DNA from: Amycolatopsis thailandensis
GTDB taxonomy: Bacteria > Actinomycetota > Actinomycetes > Mycobacteriales > Pseudonocardiaceae
Direction of reading: 5' to 3'
DNA: 64,000 nt
Assembly (NCBI RefSeq): GCF_002234405.1
Contig: NZ_NMQT01000073.1
Span: 124,001 to 188,000, forward strand
The notes under the pieces were generated by a model. It saw only the letters and a program-made list of their open reading frames with translations. It was not told the DNA's origin and did no database searches. Position 1 is the stretch's first letter. Each line of letters opens with the position of its first letter. The translations under genes were made by a program, and so were the position numbers. Shown piece after piece: positions 29,084 through 37,393 of the stretch.

Positions 29084-30078
29084 CGGCCGGGAAGCTGGAC
29101 GTCCCGGTCGTGCTTCCGGCCGGAGCGAGCCAGGACGACTGGGAGTTCGCGCGCACCTTCGGCCTTGGCGGCTCCGACGTTGCCGCTGCGGCCGGGCTGA
29201 ACCCGTGGAAGACGCCGTTCCAGCTCTGGTTGGAGAAGACCCGGCGGGTCGAAGCCGAGTTCGACGAGGTCGCCACCGAGCGCATGTACTGGGGCCACGT
29301 GCTCGAACCGGTGCTGCTGCGCGAATGGGACAACCGGCACCCCGAGTACGTGCTGACCGGGGGCGAGGGCGTCTACGGCAACCGCGACCACACGTGGATG
29401 CTCGGCAACGTCGACGGGCTGGCGTGGGAGTACTCGGGCGAGCTGGCCGGGATCGTCGAGGCGAAGACCGGCGGACATCGAGCCGTCGCCGAATGGGCCG
29501 AGGACGACGTTCCGGTCCACTACGTCTGCCAGGTCCAGTGGTACATGCACCTGCTCGGCGCACCCCGGACCTTCGTCGTCGCGCTGCTCGACACGAACAC
29601 CTACCTCGAACGGATCATCGACCGCGACGACGAGCTGATCGCCGACCTCGTGGACGCCGCGACCGAGTTCTGGGACCACGTGCAGCGGGACGAACCGCCC
29701 CCGGCTGACGCCTCCGAGATCACCCGCCGAGCGCTGGCGCGCTGGCCTGCGGTGCCAGGCGAGACAGTCGAGCTGGACCCGTTGTGGCACAAGCATCTTG
29801 CGCGCCGCCACGAGCTGAGCGAACAGATCAAAGCGCTGGAGTCCGAGCGCACCGGCATCGACAACCGGTTGCGCGCGGAGATGGGCCAGGCCGAGGAAGC
29901 CCGGCTCGACGGGGAGAAGGTCGCGACTCATCGGGCTCCGGCGAAGCCTTCGCGGTCCGTCGACCACGAGGCGTTCGCCGTCGAGCGCCCGGACCTGTAC
30001 GCGCTCTACGTCACCGAGCGGCCAGCGGGCCGACGCCTGACCTACGCCACCACCACAGCCAGGAGGGATCAGCAGTAA
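29080..30078 (+). CDS. YqaJ-family viral recombinase (RecB-like exonuclease)
   Basis: 332 residues. The nuclease core is visible: GLGGSDVAAAAGLNPWKTPF, Glu76 (HVLEPVLL), Asp112 (GNVDGLAW) and the E-x-K pair Glu127/Lys129 (VEAKTG), then QVQWYMHLLGAPR. The C-terminal part is coiled-coil-like. YqaJ enzymes resect double-stranded ends to load a single-strand annealing protein, here the RecT encoded next. The stop TAA overlaps the GTA at which the recT frame appears to begin. Confidence 0.92.
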   Translation: MTAGKLDVPVVLPAGASQDDWEFARTFGLGGSDVAAAAGLNPWKTPFQLWLEKTRRVEAEFDEVATERMYWGHVLEPVLLREWDNRHPEYVLTGGEGVYGNRDHTWMLGNVDGLAWEYSGELAGIVEAKTGGHRAVAEWAEDDVPVHYVCQVQWYMHLLGAPRTFVVALLDTNTYLERIIDRDDELIADLVDAATEFWDHVQRDEPPPADASEITRRALARWPAVPGETVELDPLWHKHLARRHELSEQIKALESERTGIDNRLRAEMGQAEEARLDGEKVATHRAPAKPSRSVDHEAFAVERPDLYALYVTERPAGRRLTYATTTARRDQQ

Positions 30079-30911
30079 GCAACTCGAACACCAAGGCCGC
30101 GCTCGCGCAGCGGAAGTCCAGCTCGGCGTCGTCCGGCGGCGGCGACTTGCGCACGCTCATCGAACGGCAGAAGCCGGAGATCGCCCGCGCTTTGCACGGC
30201 ACCGCGTTGAATCCCGAGCGGTTCACGCGGGTCGCGTTGACCGTGATCAAGCAGAACAACGACCTGATGCGGTGTCGCCCCGAATCGCTCCTCGGTGCGC
30301 TCATGACCTCCGCGCAGCTCGGGCTCGAACCCGGCCCGCTGGGCGAGGCGTACTTGGTTCCGTACGGGGACCAGGTGACGTTCATCCCCGGCTACCGGGG
30401 CTTGATCAAGCTCGCGTGGAACAGCGGCCAGCTCCGCAACATCTCCGCCCGGGTCGTCCACGAGGCCGACGAGTTCGAGTACTCGTACGGGCTGCATCCC
30501 GACCTGGTGCACCGGCCCGCGCGAGGAGACCGCGGTGGCATCACTGATGTCTACGCCGCCGCCACCCTCGTTGACGGCGGGGCCGAGTTCGAGGTGCTCG
30601 ACGTCGGCAGCGTCGAAGCGATCCGAGGTCGCTCCCGCGCGGGCAAGAAGGGGCCGTGGGTCACCGACTGGGAGGCGATGGCCCGCAAGACAGCCGTTCG
30701 CCAGCTCGCGAAATGGCTGCCGATGGCCACGGTCATGAACCGCGCGATCGCGGCCGAGGGCACGGTCCGCACCGATCTCGACGCCGAGGCCCTGGACGAC
30801 GTCGCCTCCGATTTCGACGGGGAGGTGATCGACGCCGAGCCCGCCGAGGACACCAGCGAACCGCAGCCGTCCGCCGACGAGATCCCGCCCGAGGAGCCCG
30901 CCACCCCATGA
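30075..30911 (+). CDS. recT: RecT-family single-strand annealing protein
   Basis: 278 residues if read from the GTA at 30075. The body is standard RecT: IERQKPEIARALHGTALNPE, PESLLGALMTSAQLGLEPGP, GEAYLVPYG, FIPGYRGLIKLAWNSGQL, and the C-terminal acidic tail. It anneals complementary strands after resection by the YqaJ nuclease. The expected start V-S-N-S-N lacks GTG: the codon is GTA, nine bases after AGGAGG, and the next in-frame TTG is about 25 codons inside without a binding site. See the findings on the twin GTA junctions. Confidence 0.88.
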   Translation, partial: VSNSNTKAALAQRKSSSASSGGGDLRTLIERQKPEIARALHGTALNPERFTRVALTVIKQNNDLMRCRPESLLGALMTSAQLGLEPGPLGEAYLVPYGDQVTFIPGYRGLIKLAWNSGQLRNISARVVHEADEFEYSYGLHPDLVHRPARGDRGGITDVYAAATLVDGGAEFEVLDVGSVEAIRGRSRAGKKGPWVTDWEAMARKTAVRQLAKWLPMATVMNRAIAAEGTVRTDLDAEALDDVASDFDGEVIDAEPAEDTSEPQPSADEIPPEEPATP

Positions 30912-31042
30912 GACGAGCCACCGACACCGTCCGGCTGATCACGACCATCTTGCTTTGCATCAGCGCAGGAATCAGCCTCGCCCAGAACATCCGGCAGCTC
31001 ATCCGCGAGGAAACCGCTGCTGCCAAGGAGGAACGAGCATGA
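30908..31042 (+). CDS. small single-span membrane protein
   Basis: 44 residues (MRRATDTVRLITTILLCISA onward) with one hydrophobic helix and a charged C-terminus; ATGA overlap with recT and with the next gene. Function unknown. Confidence 0.6.
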   Translation: MRRATDTVRLITTILLCISAGISLAQNIRQLIREETAAAKEERA

Positions 31043-31374
31043 CCGAAGCCGCCACCAAGGCCACGACGGAGCGCGCCGAGCCGCGCGACTTCGCGGCCTT
31101 CCTGATGGAGCACCGGCGCGGGAAGACCCACCAGGAGCTGTCCGAGGCGCTGCGCGACCTCGTGCTGTCCGTGGAGGAGACCCGCAAGGCCGGGAAGATC
31201 ACGTACACCCTCACGATCCGACCGCAGGAGCGCACGCCCGGGGCCGTCATGGTCGCCGATCAGATCAAGTGCAGCCTGCCGGAGCACGACCGCTCCGAGT
31301 CGATCTTCTTCGCCACCGACGCTGGCGAACTCGTCCGCAACGACCCGCGCCAGACCGCGCTGTTCTCGGAGTAG
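31039..31374 (+). CDS. phage hypothetical protein downstream of recT
   Basis: 111 residues. FAAFLMEHRRGKTHQELSEA and GKITYTLTIRPQ, then DQIKCSLPE: this pattern is common in actinophage genes between RecT and YfdQ-like genes. Possibly an accessory to recombination or replication; no catalytic motif. AGGAGGAACGAGC precedes the ATG. Confidence 0.7.
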   Translation: MTEAATKATTERAEPRDFAAFLMEHRRGKTHQELSEALRDLVLSVEETRKAGKITYTLTIRPQERTPGAVMVADQIKCSLPEHDRSESIFFATDAGELVRNDPRQTALFSE

Positions 31375-31382
31375 GAGCACCC

Positions 31383-32243
31383 GTGCCCGACGACACCACC
31401 GATCAGACCGCCGCCGTGGTCGCCGACCTCCAGCGCCGTGCCGACGAGGCCACGCCGCCGCAGCCGTTCGACCTGACACCGGAGAAGTCCGTGGTCGTGC
31501 GGACGCTGCGCAACGACGAGCGGATCGACACCACCGACCTCGAACGCATGCTGGACCAGCCCCGCAGGCCGCGCGGGACCGCGCTGCTCACCGAGCCGAG
31601 CGACTTCGCCGCCTACGTCAACCGGCTGCACTCGGCCTCGACCACGGTGTGGGCCGACCAGGACCACTCGCAGGTGACCGCCACCTTCAACGACCACTCC
31701 AACGGCTACACGGCCGGATGGCGTGACCACGAAGCCGTCCTCAAGCTCAAGCGGGACGAGGACTGGAAGGCGTGGATTCGGCGGGACAACTCGCTGATGT
31801 CGCAGGAGGACTTCGCCGAGCACCTGGAGGACCGGGCGCACACGATCGTCAACCCGGACACCGCGACGATGCTCGAAATCGCGCTGACCTTCCAGACCCG
31901 GCGGAACGCCTCGTTCTCCCGAGGCTCCCGGCTGGACTCCGGCGACGTGCAGCTCTCGTGGAGCGAGGAGACCAAGGCCAAGGCCGGGGCGAGTGGCCGG
32001 CTGGAGGTCCCCGCGGAATTCACGATCGCGGTCGCCCCGTTCGTTGGCCTCCCCGCGACCGAGGTCACCGCCCGGCTGCGCTGGCGTATCCGCGAAGGCC
32101 AGCTCGGTATCGGGTACCGGCTCGACCGACCGGATCTCGTCGAGCGCCAGGCGTTCGCCGACGTCCGGCAGATGCTGGCGGGCGCGCTCGAAGCACCCGT
32201 GCTGCTCGGGTCCGCGCCCGTGCTGCACCACCTCGAACACTGA
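31383..32243 (+). CDS. YfdQ family protein (DUF2303)
   Basis: 286 residues from a GTG at 31383. Family pattern seen in TLRNDERIDTTDLERMLDQP, SDFAAYVNRL, VTATFNDHSNG, GWRDHEAVLKLKRDEDWKAW and a C-terminal beta-rich portion (LRWRIREGQLGIGYRLDRPD). Found next to RecT/exonuclease genes in many temperate phages; molecular role not established. Confidence 0.85.
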   Translation: MPDDTTDQTAAVVADLQRRADEATPPQPFDLTPEKSVVVRTLRNDERIDTTDLERMLDQPRRPRGTALLTEPSDFAAYVNRLHSASTTVWADQDHSQVTATFNDHSNGYTAGWRDHEAVLKLKRDEDWKAWIRRDNSLMSQEDFAEHLEDRAHTIVNPDTATMLEIALTFQTRRNASFSRGSRLDSGDVQLSWSEETKAKAGASGRLEVPAEFTIAVAPFVGLPATEVTARLRWRIREGQLGIGYRLDRPDLVERQAFADVRQMLAGALEAPVLLGSAPVLHHLEH

Positions 32244-32270
32244 CCGACCACCGACGGGGAAAGGCTCTCA

Positions 32271-33149
32271 GTGCCCCGTATCCGCACGATCAAGCCGAGC
32301 TTCTTCCGGTCCGAGGACGTGTCGGCGCTGCCATTTCGCGCGCGCCTGACATGGATCGGCCTGTGGACGCATTGCGACGACGCAGGCCGCACCAAGGACA
32401 ACGCCCGGCTGATCAAGGGTGACATCTGGCCACTGGACGACGTGTCCTTGGCCGACATCGAGGAAGACCTGGAGACGCTGGCCGCCCACGAGCGCATTGT
32501 GCGCTACCGCGTGGGCGGTCGGCGGTACCTGGAGATCGTCAACTGGAGCGATCACCAGAGCATCCAGAAGCCCACGCCGTCGAAGATCCCGCCCGCGTCG
32601 GAAGGCACTCCGCTACCTGTCCCGTCCCCCGACAGTAGGGCTACCGGGGCTTCACCGGAGAAATCCCCAGGTTCTCCACAATCCGCAGGTAGCGAGGCTC
32701 CACCGTCGCTACAGCAGGACTCCGGTAGCCCTACCACGGGGAAAGGAAGGGAAAGGAAAGGAAGGGAAGGGGGTGCGCGCGCACGCGGGAGCGCGCGCGA
32801 GGCACCGCCCGACGCCGACCAACGCCCACCCGACCGGTGCATCGACCACGAGCACGACCCCGACCCGCCGCCGTGCGGCGTCTGCGCCCGAGCCCGCGAA
32901 GCGGCCCAGCGATGGGACCAGCAAGCCACCTCACGCGGCGCAGCCCGCCGCACCGAGCAACAGCGAGCGCGCGCGGCCGACCGCGAACGCGCAATCGCCA
33001 ACTGCGACCTGTGCGACGCCAACGGCTACGTCGGAACCCGGCTCTGCCACCACGACCCCGAGGCCGCGGAACGCGCCGCACGCGGCATGGAACTCGTCCG
33101 TGCCGCACTCAAGACCAGCACCACGACAGCCAGGAGTGATCAGCAGTAG
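32271..33149 (+). CDS. phage replication-initiation-like protein
   Basis: 292 residues from a GTG. The N-terminal domain (MPRIRTIKPSFFRSEDVSAL, LTWIGLWTHCDDAGRTKDNA, YLEIVNWSDHQ) is the winged-helix type common to phage replisome organisers. A Pro/Ser/Arg-rich linker leads to a Cys/His C-terminus (CDLCDANGYVG) that may bind zinc. Its last residues TTTAR-S-DQQ and stop TAG form a junction almost identical to the one ending the YqaJ gene. Confidence 0.78.
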   Translation: MPRIRTIKPSFFRSEDVSALPFRARLTWIGLWTHCDDAGRTKDNARLIKGDIWPLDDVSLADIEEDLETLAAHERIVRYRVGGRRYLEIVNWSDHQSIQKPTPSKIPPASEGTPLPVPSPDSRATGASPEKSPGSPQSAGSEAPPSLQQDSGSPTTGKGRERKGREGGARARGSAREAPPDADQRPPDRCIDHEHDPDPPPCGVCARAREAAQRWDQQATSRGAARRTEQQRARAADRERAIANCDLCDANGYVGTRLCHHDPEAAERAARGMELVRAALKTSTTTARSDQQ

Positions 33150-33655
33150 CCAGGGCCACCACGACCCGCACCCGGGCCGAGATCGGCCGAGCCAACCGGG
33201 ACAAGGGCATCCGCGCCGAGCGCGACGTCGGCCGATACCTCCGTGTCCACGGCTGGCCGGCTGCCGAGCGCAAGGCCGACAACGGCTGGCGCAGCGCCGA
33301 CCGGACGAGCGCCGACCTCGGCGACATCCGAGGCACCGACCGGCTGGTCTGGCAGGTCAAGGCACGCGGCAACCTCTCCACGCTCGACATCGCGAACATC
33401 ATCCGCGAGACGAACGACCAGGCCGTCTCCGCCGGGGCCGACTTCGGCATCGTGGTTCAGCGCCGCGACGGCAAGAGCGACCCGGGCACCTGGTGGGCGT
33501 GGCTGCCCGCCGGAGACCTCGCCGCGCTCATCGAGTTCGCCCGCGATCCCGACGCTGTCCAGGTTCCGAACGCTCGGCTCGCCGTGCCCGTGCGCCTGGA
33601 GCTGGCCGACCTGCTGCCCCTGCTGCACGCGGCAGGCTACGGGGAGGCCGAGTGA
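33146..33655 (+). CDS. Holliday-junction-resolvase/VRR-like nuclease read from GTA
   Basis: 169 residues if started at the GTA at 33146. Core: RDKGIRAERDVGRYLRVHGW, ADLGDIRGTDRLVWQVKARG, a restriction-endonuclease-like fold with Asp in GDI and a Q-x-K pair where relatives have E-x-K. An in-frame TGA stands nine bases before the GTA, and the first ATG/GTG/TTG lies about 100 codons inside, after the catalytic core. So a full-length protein needs a non-standard start. AGGAG is spaced ten bases from the GTA. Confidence 0.8.
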   Translation, partial: VARATTTRTRAEIGRANRDKGIRAERDVGRYLRVHGWPAAERKADNGWRSADRTSADLGDIRGTDRLVWQVKARGNLSTLDIANIIRETNDQAVSAGADFGIVVQRRDGKSDPGTWWAWLPAGDLAALIEFARDPDAVQVPNARLAVPVRLELADLLPLLHAAGYGEAE

Positions 33656-33756
33656 TGCACCGCCCGCCGCAGCCATCCTGGCCGGAAGCCGCGTTCATCG
33701 CGCTCTGCCTGCTCTGCCTCGTAGCCATCGCCGTCCTGTGGGCGGTGATGGTGTGA
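33655..33756 (+). CDS. 33-residue membrane peptide
   Basis: ATG in a TGATG junction with the nuclease gene; one hydrophobic helix (AAFIALCLLCLVAIAVLWAV). Overlaps the next GTG. Function unknown. Confidence 0.5.
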   Translation: MHRPPQPSWPEAAFIALCLLCLVAIAVLWAVMV

Positions 33757-33926
33757 GCGCACCGAACAGCCTCCCGCGCGCCGGTGCCGTCGGCTTCACG
33801 CTGCTGGTCGCGGCCGTGGTGGTGAGCGTCTGGACGTCCGACTGGAAGTGGCTGCTGATCGGCGTCGCCGGGCTGATCACCGCCGCCGTCTGGTCCGCCG
33901 CCGAAGGCGGGAACCGTCATGAGTGA
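33753..33926 (+). CDS. 57-residue two-span membrane protein
   Basis: GTG in a GTGTGA junction with the preceding peptide. Two hydrophobic segments, AVGFTLLVAAVVVSVW and LLIGVAGLITAAVWSA, separated by TSDWK. Function unknown; overlaps the next gene by 8 bp. Confidence 0.55.
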   Translation: MSAPNSLPRAGAVGFTLLVAAVVVSVWTSDWKWLLIGVAGLITAAVWSAAEGGNRHE

Positions 33927-34740
33927 GCGGAGCTGCGTCACCGGGTGCGGCAGGCCGACGACCGACATGCTGTGCCCCGGCTGCCTCGCCGAGCTGACCG
34001 CCGCGCTGAGGGAACTGATCAGCGACGGCAGCGGCGGGCACGGCCTCCTCGCCGAGCTGGGCATCACGCTCTCCCGGCAGCACACGATGACGCTCGGGAC
34101 CGGCGTCGGCGGCCATGCCGCCGAGCGGCCGATGCCGTTTCACGAAGCGGCCAGCGAAGTCGGCTGGGTGCTGGCGAACACCATCTCGACCTGGGCACGC
34201 GAGGTGCACGAGTGCAATCCGCACCTGCTCCCGCCTGCCGGGTCCACCGCAGGCGCGGTCGCTTGGATGGTCGGCCTGCCCGGACTGCTCGCACTGCACC
34301 CGGCGGCCGACGAGCTGCACGACGAGATCACTCACGTCGTCGCTCGGGTCCGCCGGGTCGTCGACCGCCCGCCGGACCGGATCTACGCCGGACCATGCGA
34401 TGCGCAGGTCGAAGACGGGAGGTGTCCCGATCACCTCTACGCCCGCCCCGGTCAGCGCCGGGTGCAGTGCGGCAGTTGCGGCACCGAACACGACGTCGAC
34501 GAGCGCCGGAACTGGATGATCAGCTACGCCGCCGACCTCCGCGTCACCGCGACCGTGGCGCTCGGCTGGGCTCGGCTCCTGCTGGACAAGACCATCCCGC
34601 GCGGAACCTGGGACTCCTGGGTGAGCCGGGGCAGGATCGTGCCGCACGGCACCGACGGCCGGGGCCGACCGGTCTTCCGCTTCGGAGACGTCCGCGACCT
34701 CGCGCTGGCGCACGTGAGTAAGCCACGCCACGTCGCATGA
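33919..34740 (+). CDS. phage protein with N-terminal zinc motif and C-terminal HTH
   Basis: 273 residues. N-terminal Cys cluster (SCVTGCGRPT, DMLCPGCLAEL), a helical middle, a second Cys pair (CGSCGTEHDVDERR) and a C-terminal helix-turn-helix with recognition segment IPRGTWDSWVSRGRIVPHGT. Widespread in actinophages between replication and structural blocks; may be a transcription factor for later genes (inference). Last gene of the rightward early block. Confidence 0.75.
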   Translation: MSERSCVTGCGRPTTDMLCPGCLAELTAALRELISDGSGGHGLLAELGITLSRQHTMTLGTGVGGHAAERPMPFHEAASEVGWVLANTISTWAREVHECNPHLLPPAGSTAGAVAWMVGLPGLLALHPAADELHDEITHVVARVRRVVDRPPDRIYAGPCDAQVEDGRCPDHLYARPGQRRVQCGSCGTEHDVDERRNWMISYAADLRVTATVALGWARLLLDKTIPRGTWDSWVSRGRIVPHGTDGRGRPVFRFGDVRDLALAHVSKPRHVA

Positions 34741-34798
34741 ACTTGCCAACGCCCTGACCTGCGTGCAAGATCGGTGTCATCAACGTCCGGCAGTGTGG

Positions 34799-35179
34799 CT
34801 ACAGCCCCCGGACAACCTCCCCGTAGGTCCCGTTCAACAGGCTCTCCAGCCTCCCGAGCAGGATCGGAACCTCGCCATATCGGATCTCCAGGTGAGCCCC
34901 GTAGGTGATCACCGGCACGTGCACGTTCGCGCGACCCGATTCGAGCGTGATCGCGCACGGGCCGACTGGACGACGAGCGTCCTCCTGGTACGCCTTCGTG
35001 GACATGACCAGCTTCAACGCAGCGACGAGACCAGGCAGCGACTCCTCGGGGCAGGAGAAGCCGGTTGTCGGGGACGTGCTCAGATCGCCGGTCTCGCCTC
35101 GATGCAGGTAGAAGCTCTCGCGCCGAGTCTCGACCTGCCAGGCACCCGCCTCCGGCGGCATCTCGTGGATGAACCCCAT
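34799..35179 (-). CDS. phage hypothetical protein
   Basis: 126 residues; MGFIHEMPPEAGAWQVETRR at the start, LPGLVAALKLVMSTKAYQED in the middle, no recognised family. TGATG junction with the upstream minus-strand gene; terminal gene of the leftward accessory block, 58 bp from the convergent HTH gene. Confidence 0.6.
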   Translation of the reverse strand: MGFIHEMPPEAGAWQVETRRESFYLHRGETGDLSTSPTTGFSCPEESLPGLVAALKLVMSTKAYQEDARRPVGPCAITLESGRANVHVPVITYGAHLEIRYGEVPILLGRLESLLNGTYGEVVRGL

Positions 35180-35358
35180 CAGCTGACCACTTCGTCGCTG
35201 AACAGGCTGCCTCCCGTAGCGACCGTGTGCCGGACGTCCTTGGCGAACGCGCGGACTTGTTCCGCGAGGTCGTCGCCTCCGAGGTCCCTGATCGCCCTGG
35301 CGCTGGCGTCAATCTGGTCCACGAGGCACAAGGCGAGGTACTTCTCGTTCTCGGTCAT
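35179..35358 (-). CDS. phage hypothetical protein
   Basis: 59 residues (MTENEKYLALCLVDQIDASA onward), helical. The ATG at 35358 shares its base with the stop of the excisionase-like gene. Unknown function. Confidence 0.55.
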   Translation of the reverse strand: MTENEKYLALCLVDQIDASARAIRDLGGDDLAEQVRAFAKDVRHTVATGGSLFSDEVVS

Positions 35359-35759
35359 CAGTTCACCGCCTCGGCGTCCACGGTCTTGACCGCGAGAGTC
35401 TTGCCCTGGTTGTCCACCAGCTCGACCCGGTACGGCTCGCCGGCTGCGACGCCGATGTCCTCGGGGCGTACGCGCTCCGGCATCTCGTAGTCCGGCGGCA
35501 CCGCCTTGCGGGCGTGCTCCACCCACCTGTCGGCCGCTCGGTCGAACACGCCGATCACCAGAAGCGTCGGGAAGCCGAACCGCTCACCTGCCGCGTACCG
35601 GCGAACGGTGTCCTCGGCCAGCACCAGCGTGGTCCCCGCGTAGGCGGCAGGGAGCTTGCCTTCCTTGATAAGCGTGTTCACGTACTGGCGCGAGCACCCC
35701 AATGCTTCGGCTGCCTCCGTAGTGGAGACCAGCCGAGGGATCAGCGGGTCACGTACCAT
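35358..35759 (-). CDS. MerR/excisionase-type helix-turn-helix protein
   Basis: 133 residues from the ATG at 35759 (GGGAGA eight bases upstream). HTH_17 pattern: LVSTTEAAEALGCSRQYVNT LIKEGKLPAAYAG, then VRRYAAGERFGF. The C-terminal part (RVELVDNQGKTLAVKTVDAE) is not part of the HTH. Could be an excisionase or a DNA-binding regulator; the repeated GAGTCAGCAAGGCA leader element stands 13 bp before its start. Confidence 0.75.
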   Translation of the reverse strand: MVRDPLIPRLVSTTEAAEALGCSRQYVNTLIKEGKLPAAYAGTTLVLAEDTVRRYAAGERFGFPTLLVIGVFDRAADRWVEHARKAVPPDYEMPERVRPEDIGVAAGEPYRVELVDNQGKTLAVKTVDAEAVN

Positions 35760-35772
35760 CCGGGTGTCTCCC

Positions 35773-35786
35773 TGCCTTGCTGACTC
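35773..35786 (-). promoter_or_regulatory. GAGTCAGCAAGGCA leader element, copy A
   Basis: Exact 14-mer on the minus strand, followed directly by GGGAGA (ribosome binding site) and the excisionase-like start. Identical copies precede two other prophage genes (38080-38093 and 38188-38201). Function unknown: operator, transcription-start element or RNA element. Confidence 0.6.
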
Positions 35787-35804
35787 TTTGCAGGAAGACA
35801 CGAT

Positions 35805-35831
35805 AGCCCCGGCCGCCTCGCGACCGGGGCT
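35805..35831 (-). terminator. hairpin between two minus-strand units
   Basis: AGCCCCGG and CCGGGGCT form an 8-bp perfect stem with an 11-base loop, 32 bp after the stop of the ParB-like gene and before the next leader element. Likely ends the 38056-35863 transcript. Confidence 0.55.
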
Positions 35832-35862
35832 GTCGCTTGTCACGGTGTGTTCGCCTCCTCGA

Positions 35863-36270
35863 TCAGAGCGGGATGCGGATGGCCTCTTCGGCGGCCGGAT
35901 TCAGCAGGTACGCGGGCAAGGTCTCCCGCCCTTCGGAGAGCGCCCGGTAGATCCGGTGCCATCCGTCGATGACCATCCAGCCGAATTCTTCGCCGGACGG
36001 ACTGCTCAGCGGCGCGAGGATGATCGGCTTGCTGAGATCGGTCTTCGTCATCGCGTACTCGATGTCCACCCGGACCTCGATCAGCTTCAACCGGCCCTCC
36101 GGCGCGGGCTTGAGCGGTAGGAACTGCTCCATGCCGGTGATCAGCACGTGCTCGTGGAAGGTCGCCACCGAGTCGTGGACCTCCAGCAGCTCGTGCGCGC
36201 GTTTGATGCACCACCGCCAGGCGGCGAAGTGGAACACCTGGCAGCCGTTGTGTGTCGGCGAGTGCTTCAC
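35863..36270 (-). CDS. ParB/sulfiredoxin-fold-like protein
   Basis: 135 residues. The stretch VDIEYAMTKTDLSKPIILAP, then FGWMVIDGWHRIYRAL and LPAYLL matches the pattern 'parameters, then (V/I)-IDG-x-HR' of ParB/Srx-like domains, which in phages are nucleases or nucleotide-binding proteins. Cys-rich start. ATGA-type overlap with the upstream gene. Confidence 0.6.
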   Translation of the reverse strand: MKHSPTHNGCQVFHFAAWRWCIKRAHELLEVHDSVATFHEHVLITGMEQFLPLKPAPEGRLKLIEVRVDIEYAMTKTDLSKPIILAPLSSPSGEEFGWMVIDGWHRIYRALSEGRETLPAYLLNPAAEEAIRIPL

Positions 36271-36530
36271 GGCAGATCACCCCAGCCGAACATCTCGCGG
36301 GTCGCCTGGTCGAGCACGAAGGGCATCGGCTTGCCCTCGTGCATGTGGATGAGCGTCGGCTCACCCCAGCAACCCTCGGCCCAGCGGAAGTAGCTGCCGT
36401 GCCAGACCATGCCGGGGGCCGCCGGATGCGTCGGCTCCCGGACATCGGTCACGTGGAAGTAGTTGCTGGTGAACCCGAGCTGGACGATGTCGCCCTGGTT
36501 TACCGAGATGATCGCGAGCGTCTTATCCAT
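36267..36530 (-). CDS. phage hypothetical protein
   Basis: 87 residues (MDKTLAIISVNQGDIVQLGF onward) rich in Trp/His/Gly, probably beta. Overlaps both neighbours in the leftward block. No family recognised. Confidence 0.55.
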   Translation of the reverse strand: MDKTLAIISVNQGDIVQLGFTSNYFHVTDVREPTHPAAPGMVWHGSYFRWAEGCWGEPTLIHMHEGKPMPFVLDQATREMFGWGDLP

Positions 36531-36984
36531 CGGTGCCCGCCTTCTCGTCCAGCCGACGCAGCGGTCCGCAGATGTTCTCGCGCAGCGCCTCGTACAACCC
36601 GGTAGTGATGACCACCATCGCCACGTTCACCGGGACTCGGTGAACGTCCGCCGTCTTCCGTACCGCGCGCTTGACCAGCCTCTCCCAACGACCGGTCTCG
36701 ATCAGAATCGCGCACATCCCGCACGCCGCCCAGTCACCTCGACTGTGGTGAGTGGACGCATGCGGAACCCGGAAGTCGTTGGCGGGCAACACCGCGACCG
36801 GGTTGTCGGCGAGGCAGAAGTCGCATTGCCCACGCCAGCCATCCGGTGCTTCGACCGGTGCCGGATCGTGGTCGGCATTGACGTGGGCCGGATGGACGTA
36901 CCCAACGCCGGACTCGTCGGTGAGCGTGTCCAGCGCTCGGCTGCACATTGCGCAGATGATGGACTTCGCCTTCGGCTTACTCAT
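36523..36984 (-). CDS. phage protein with several CxxC motifs
   Basis: 153 residues from the ATG at 36984. Zinc-type pairs ICAMCSRAL, CDFCLADNP and ACGMCAILIETG with interspersed His (YVHPAHVNADHD). Binding of metal is likely; function unknown. Overlaps the neighbours by 8 bp on each side. Confidence 0.6.
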   Translation of the reverse strand: MSKPKAKSIICAMCSRALDTLTDESGVGYVHPAHVNADHDPAPVEAPDGWRGQCDFCLADNPVAVLPANDFRVPHASTHHSRGDWAACGMCAILIETGRWERLVKRAVRKTADVHRVPVNVAMVVITTGLYEALRENICGPLRRLDEKAGTDG

Positions 36985-37393
36985 CGTCGTGGCCACCCAG
37001 ATCCAGCAGCTCACGCAGCGAGGCGAAACCCTCGCCGTCGTCGATGCGCTCGGCCGCCCGCGGCTTGAAGTATGCGCACACGTAGAGGTAGCCGTAGCTT
37101 CGCCGGGGGTTCGCTTTGATGGCGGCGCGGTCGTCGTCGAACAGCGTGATCTCGCGGTCGCTGCCCACGAAGATCTCGCCCTCCTCGAACATGGCGGTCG
37201 CCTTGGCCATCCACGCGTCACCGCAGTGGTCCCGCAGGTACCCGGTCAGGGTGTGGTGGTCGCCGAAGCCGGACTCGCGGTCCGGCGGAACGTCGATCCC
37301 GAAACCGTCGCCGACGATCGCCCGGCAGCCCCACGCGGTGGTGACCCCGGACGGAAGTCCTTTGTTGTAGCCAAACCTGAGCTTGCCGCTCAT
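36977..37393 (-). CDS. phage hypothetical protein
   Basis: 138 residues (MSGKLRFGYNKGLPSGVTTA onward) with GWGCRAIVGDGFG-like glycine-rich start and IFVGSDREITLFDDDRAAIK; no known domain. Part of the leftward overlapping gene string. Confidence 0.55.
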   Translation of the reverse strand: MSGKLRFGYNKGLPSGVTTAWGCRAIVGDGFGIDVPPDRESGFGDHHTLTGYLRDHCGDAWMAKATAMFEEGEIFVGSDREITLFDDDRAAIKANPRRSYGYLYVCAYFKPRAAERIDDGEGFASLRELLDLGGHDDE

